Origin: Rhodocollybia butyracea | Lineage: Eukaryota > Basidiomycota > Agaricomycetes > Agaricales > Omphalotaceae | Assembly (NCBI GenBank): GCA_015501585.1 | Contig: JADNRY010000007.1 | Coordinates: forward strand, 248,001-312,000 | DNA: 64,000 nucleotides | Reading direction: 5' to 3' | Shown: piece by piece, positions 60,454 through 64,000 of the stretch | Layout of the letters: every line of letters begins with the position of its first letter | Numbering within the stretch: the stretch's first letter is position 1 | Notes under the pieces: model-generated | Told to the model about the DNA's origin: nothing | The model's database searches: none | The model's input: the letters and a program-made list of their open reading frames with translations, nothing else | Translations under genes and position numbers: made by a program

Positions 60454-61280
60454 TCATGCATCCTTCTTATCCTTAAAATGATGAAAAAGTTCGTCCGCTA
60501 CTACTCCTGTCGCGACTCCGCCAAGAAAAGGAAGTATCTTGCTGTGATGCTCTTCCTTGGGGGGAGGAGACGCATAGTGCGGATGGGCGTACTGAGGACC
60601 GTGCCCATATTGCCCAGGATAATATTCAGGGCGCTCGTACGCGGGAGGTACGAAAACCCTGGGACCATAACGCCGTTCCATACGGCGATCGAAACGTTCT
60701 TGACGACGCTCCATTCTGCGCTCAAAGTGCTCTTCCCGACGCTGAAATAGCCACATCAAAACTTCGAAGCCAGCAAAAGCGCAAGAAACGACTCACTAAA
60801 GCATGCCTGTCCATGCCTCTCTCTCGCTCTCCTAATAAACCACCGAGTAAACCATGATGTTCTCGGTGCTCTCCTAGAAGACCCCCTCCTAGTAGACCTC
60901 TTTCTCCGGCCCCTTCTCTGTGCATAGCCGTAATATCAGCCCTTCCGTCAGGAGCACGTCCATCGTAGTAATCCCGGCTTTCACCTGGTTGGGGATACTG
61001 AGGAGCACCTGGGTTCCTTGACTGGGCAGCCAACCAGGTTTGAAGTCTACCGCGGTCTTCGGGATGTTGTTGGAGATATTGTTCGTCCTCGTAAGGGTGA
61101 ATCCAGATAGAACGAGGAGGGTTTACCAAAGTATCGACCTAATTGATACAAATACAAGGATCAGGGGATGTCATACTACGATATTATGGAACAACTCACG
61201 TAGTACGGATGACCTGCATCAGTAAACTCCTCAACCCAGCCTGACGGAAGAGGCATGTCGGTCACATCTGGGGTGGTCAT
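60454..61280 (-). CDS. WW-domain protein B with glycine-rich tail
   Basis: Second paralogue, upstream on the same strand. ATG at 61278-61280 gives MTTPDVTDMPLPSGWVEEFT and DAGHPYY, then an intron at the same site as in gene A, then VDTLVNPPRSIWIHPYEDEQ and YLQQHPEDRGRLQTWLAAQS. The middle has a His/Gly-rich repeat (GLLGGGLLGEHREHHGLLGG, then LLGERERGMD). After another intron (about 60743-60799) comes an Arg/Glu-rich helical run (RREEHFERRMERRQERFDRR), then PPAYERPEYYPGQYGHGPQ and the end HHSKILPFLGGVATGVVADE, LFHHFKDKKDA. Stop at 60454-60456. The ...PFLGGVATGVVADE... end echoes LPLLGGLAGGLLLGD in gene A. The product is probably a cytosolic adaptor. Confidence 0.78.
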
Positions 61281-61743
61281 CTCGAAATTCTAGAGCGCGT
61301 AAGGGAACTTCGGCGCAATGTCTTTTATAGCCCAACTGCATTGATTAGAACCCTGAGGAGATGTGCTAGGATGTTGGGAACGGTAGCTCGGTTGTGCGGT
61401 AGTCCAGCGGCGTGGCAGTACAGTACAAATAAATAAGTACAAAGTCCTCATTCAAATCGCATAGCAATAAAGGCATTCAACCTAAATTTAACCCGCGAGA
61501 ACAAAGCCTAACTTGTCAGAGCGATATGAAGCTATTTCAACCGGGAGTTTATTTATATAATACATTCAGCAAGCATACAAGCGAGAAAGTAGGACGCAAG
61601 CAAGGCTGATAGATGGGGTAGATAAGGCCAAGTCATAAGCATCTGCATCATTAGCGAAGTTCATAGTATATTTCATTTCAGATATTCTGATTTCATGGAA
61701 AATGGTGAAATGAAATCTACTGTGAACCCCCTATTATACCGTC
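61281..61743. other. Intergenic region upstream of WW gene B
   Basis: The 463 bp between the WW gene start and the next gene's stop show no gene. They contain the shared promoter side of WW gene B and the 3' UTR of the next gene. Confidence 0.35.
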
Positions 61744-62535
61744 TCATGTCAAACGCAGGGTACGGATAAGGTCATCTATTCTCTTGACTTTTTCATTGGT
61801 GGACAACTGGGGACGAAAGAAAGGGGTCAGCAAGATATTAAAGAAACTCACAGCATAACCGACCTCGATGAACGAATACATATCCTTTTTTCGATTCTCG
61901 TCAACAGCGCTCTGTCTAGCCACAACTTCGACCAGAGATCTCGAATTGAGTGCTGCCGAGCCAAACTTTGATTTACGTGGATCATACGATGATGCCTGCA
62001 AGATACCGCTGACACTCTGACCAGTCCTTCTTCCGCTGTCGGCAGATACAGATGAAACTGTACCGCTCCACTTCTTCACATCATCAGCCGGTTCCCAATC
62101 GAACGCACGACCTCCATAATGAGAGTGTCGATCATCATGAGCCCAATAGTCACGACCACGAGGAGGCCAAGACTGGTGCTCCAAAGAGTCTAAAAACTCC
62201 TCTAACCTCAATACCTCTCCTCGTTCGGCCGCTTCAATACCGCGAATCCAAAACGGGACCATGTCTTCCACCTGATCGGAAAAATACTGATGCTCCTTTC
62301 CCCGCAACTGCTCTTTGGTGACGAGGGTATTTTCTTCTTCTATCAAAGGCGCAAACCATGCTTCTACAGATGGACCCTGTGCTTCCCATGCGGAAGGCTG
62401 ACCCCAGGCTAATGGCTGTGACTGTTCACCCCAGGCAAAGGACTGCGGCTGTTCACTCTGAAACGATTGGGCACTGACAAGACGAGAGTGGTCAGTGGAA
62501 TTGCGTTCGTGCTGGACAGCTTCACGATAAGTCAT
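61744..62535 (-). CDS. Uncharacterised protein with WG-repeat head
   Basis: ATG at 62533-62535 gives MTYREAVQHERNSTDHSRLV. The first part repeats short SFAWGEQSQPLAWGQPSAW-like units rich in Gln, Ser and Trp-Gly (about 62370-62455). A charged, helical body follows: EEENTLVTKEQLRGKEHQYF, VEDMVPFWIRGIEAAERGEV and LRLEEFLDSLEHQSWPPRG. Then an acidic/Ser segment and KKDMYSFIEVGYA, which probably splices over about 61811-61854 to LSTNEKVKRIDDLIRTLRLT. The unspliced frame is also open. TGA at 61744-61746. I recognise no known domain. Confidence 0.55.
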   Translation of the reverse strand: MTYREAVQHERNSTDHSRLVSAQSFQSEQPQSFAWGEQSQPLAWGQPSAWEAQGPSVEAWFAPLIEEENTLVTKEQLRGKEHQYFSDQVEDMVPFWIRGIEAAERGEVLRLEEFLDSLEHQSWPPRGRDYWAHDDRHSHYGGRAFDWEPADDVKKWSGTVSSVSADSGRRTGQSVSGILQASSYDPRKSKFGSAALNSRSLVEVVARQSAVDENRKKDMYSFIEVGYAVSFFNILLTPFFRPQLSTNEKVKRIDDLIRTLRLT

Positions 62536-63121
62536 CGCCTTCTTCTTCGTCTTTGCGTCGGTGCAGAGAGTGCAACCCCATTTATTGCTTCGTCGGAGAT
62601 GCTTGAAGTCTGAGCAAGATATTTTAGGAGAGCAAGTGAGATTTTATAAATGACACTTGCAATTCGGATTAATAAAAACTGGACGACTTGAGGAGCCCTG
62701 GTCTGAAGACAACATGAATGGCCTGAACAACTTGAATTCGTAAATGCAGTCATTTGTTCCCGGGCCGACGGCACATCGGCTGCAGCATGCTAAGCAGGCT
62801 AAGCCTTTCTTGGAGTTAAAAAGGACATAAGTCTCGGAGAGTCATGGCTGCACGTTGGTCGGTAGAACTTTCCACAAGCTTGAAAAGGTTTAGCTCGATA
62901 GTGGGCAGCCTGATGGAAAGAAATCAAAAACAATTAAATATCTCCACCTGCAGGACTCGAAATTTCAAAGAGGACGGAGGCAAAAATAATAATATACTAT
63001 AGTTTGATTTTTATGTAAAAAAAAGAAAATATATGGACCTACAGACCTCAGGGACTAGGAAGCGTGTGATAGAAGCAGAGTTGCAACCCTTCAAACCTTG
63101 TCCTCTTTCTTTCTTTCTACC
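62536..63121. promoter_or_regulatory. Divergent upstream region
   Basis: This 586-bp region separates two start codons that point away from each other. An 80-codon minus frame at 62532-62774 ends in six arginine codons (near 62535), just before the uncharacterised gene; I treat it as leader. No TATA box is clear. Confidence 0.35.
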
Positions 63122-64000
63122 ATGGCTGATCACTCTTCTGCCCGCCAGCCCTTTGATGGTCTGTATTCTTACCCTCAAGAAGCCTTGATGTCTGCCTCAT
63201 CCTACGGCTCTGGTCACTATAATGACTTGTCTCTCCCGACAAACAACACTGTTCATCACGGCTTGACATCTCGACCACAAACGCGTCACGTATGTCTTCT
63301 TTTTCTTTGTTCTTCTCTTGTTCATTCTTTCAGTATGGCAAAATTCAGCCTGGTTCAAACCTGACGCCGTTCGCACAGTTTTTGAAAGAGGACGACGAAC
63401 GCTTCTTTGCAACGTTTCCTGATGCCGCAAAGGCTGCGGCGCAACAGCAACAATGGCTCGTTCTGAGTGATGATTATCGAGACTTTGGTGGAAGTGCAGC
63501 GTTCAGCGCGAACTCTAGCACGAGTATATACACCTTCACGTCCGCAACGCCACCAGGCAATACCCAAGTTGTCGATGTAGTGCAGGGCGACTACTCGGCA
63601 GAATATGGCTCTTCCAATCAAATTCCATACCCTTATCCGCACAGTCGCACATCTGGTGGTGATATTCTCGGAGAGGGTTATAATCCAGTTTCAGAGCCTG
63701 TGATCGCATCGCAGGATGTAATTCAGCCAGCACAGCACAATTTCAATACGGTGCCATTTTATCCTCCCACAATAAGCCCCGAGGTGCGTCAATACTTGTA
63801 AATTTTTCCTTCATACAAGCTCATTTTACAACAGGTTCATTCCGACCTCCATAGGTTTCAGCACGAGTCCTTGATGTTGTCATCTCCCCAATCTACTGAG
63901 CATTCGCCTCAATACGACTCTTCTCCTGGAATGGACTACCTTCATAGCCCTGTAGACTTCATCGAACCCATCTTCTCTCCGGCTGAAAACCATCAAATTT
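63122..64000 (+). CDS. Ser/Pro/Gln-rich protein, 3' end outside window
   Basis: ATG 63122 (MADHSSARQPFDGLYSYPQE) opens a low-complexity Ser/Tyr/His/Asn-rich protein. After an intron (about 63290-63333) it continues YGKIQPGSNLTPFAQFLKED, then DERFFATFPDAAKAAAQQQQ, WLVLSDDYRDFGG and a region with YPYPHS and QHNFNTVPFYPPT. Another intron (about 63784-63834) leads to VHSDLHRFQHESLMLSSPQS and then off the window edge at 64000. The composition suits a transcription-factor activation region, with a DNA-binding domain possibly downstream, but none is visible here. Confidence 0.55.

Noticed and set aside
62532..62774. Minus-strand frame ending in six arginines as a gene
   Set aside because: It overlaps the start of the next minus gene, has no recognisable domain, and its end is simple-sequence coding. 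More likely leader.
1..64000. CRISPR arrays, transposons or viral insertions
   Set aside because: No direct-repeat arrays, transposase, reverse transcriptase or capsid-like frames were seen; the window is typical fungal nuclear DNA.

Overview
The window is nuclear DNA of a filamentous basidiomycete, most likely an Agaricomycete. Genes are densely packed on both strands and cut by many short introns of about 45-65 bp. The gene families (Kre6/Skn1, Ima1, RAVE Rav1, Sec3, a fungal-type N-acetylglutamate synthase, Zn2Cys6 regulator, ThrE_2/Prm10-like transporter, basidiomycete-style TB2/DP1/HVA22) are fungal. I see no bacterial operons, transposons, CRISPR arrays or viral genes. Gene ends are usually exact; exon maps inside long genes were read by eye and are approximate.

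Layout. 1-11.4 kb (+): a 5'-truncated chromo/PHD SNF2 remodeller (CHD/Mit1-like), an RNase III-like protein that has lost its catalytic acids, and an HLTF/Rad5-like SNF2-RING translocase with a divergent HIRAN domain. 11.5-17.3 kb (-): ThrE_2-family transporter and a Zn2Cys6 transcription factor. 18-24.3 kb: TB2/DP1/HVA22 protein (+), exocyst Sec3 (-), small homeodomain protein (+). 24.5-27.7 kb: glucosylceramide synthase (-) and TatD nuclease (+), divergent. 27.8-31.4 kb: a doubtful orphan (-), gene-poor DNA, and a Ser-rich single-pass wall-sensor-like protein (+). 31.5-36.9 kb: Ima1-like inner nuclear membrane protein (-) and UBE2O-like ubiquitin enzyme (+), divergent with 97 bp between start codons. 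37.6-44.3 kb: Kre6-type glucan synthesis protein (-), SNAP43-like factor (-), mitochondrial N-acetylglutamate synthase (+). 44.4-49 kb: uncharacterised protein (-), histidine phosphatase (+), intron-containing tRNA-Arg(ACG), ZCCHC9-like zinc-knuckle protein (+). 49.3-57.1 kb: Rav1 (-) and a five-FAS1-domain membrane protein (+), only 77 bp apart head to head. 57.4-58.7 kb: mitochondrial carnitine/acylcarnitine-type carrier whose start codon forms an exon of its own. 59.3-62.5 kb: two tandem paralogous WW-domain genes and an orphan (-). 63.1 kb to the end: a Ser/Gln/Pro-rich gene truncated by the window edge.

These are mostly unrelated housekeeping genes. The suggestive pairings are head to head: Rav1 (V-ATPase assembly at the vacuole) with the fasciclin protein (vacuolar in the fission yeast relative Fsc1), and Ima1 with UBE2O. 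The most unusual signals are five GC-AG introns supported by reading frame, the catalytically dead RNase III-like gene, the ATG-only exon of the carrier, and the WW pair with glycine-rich tails.
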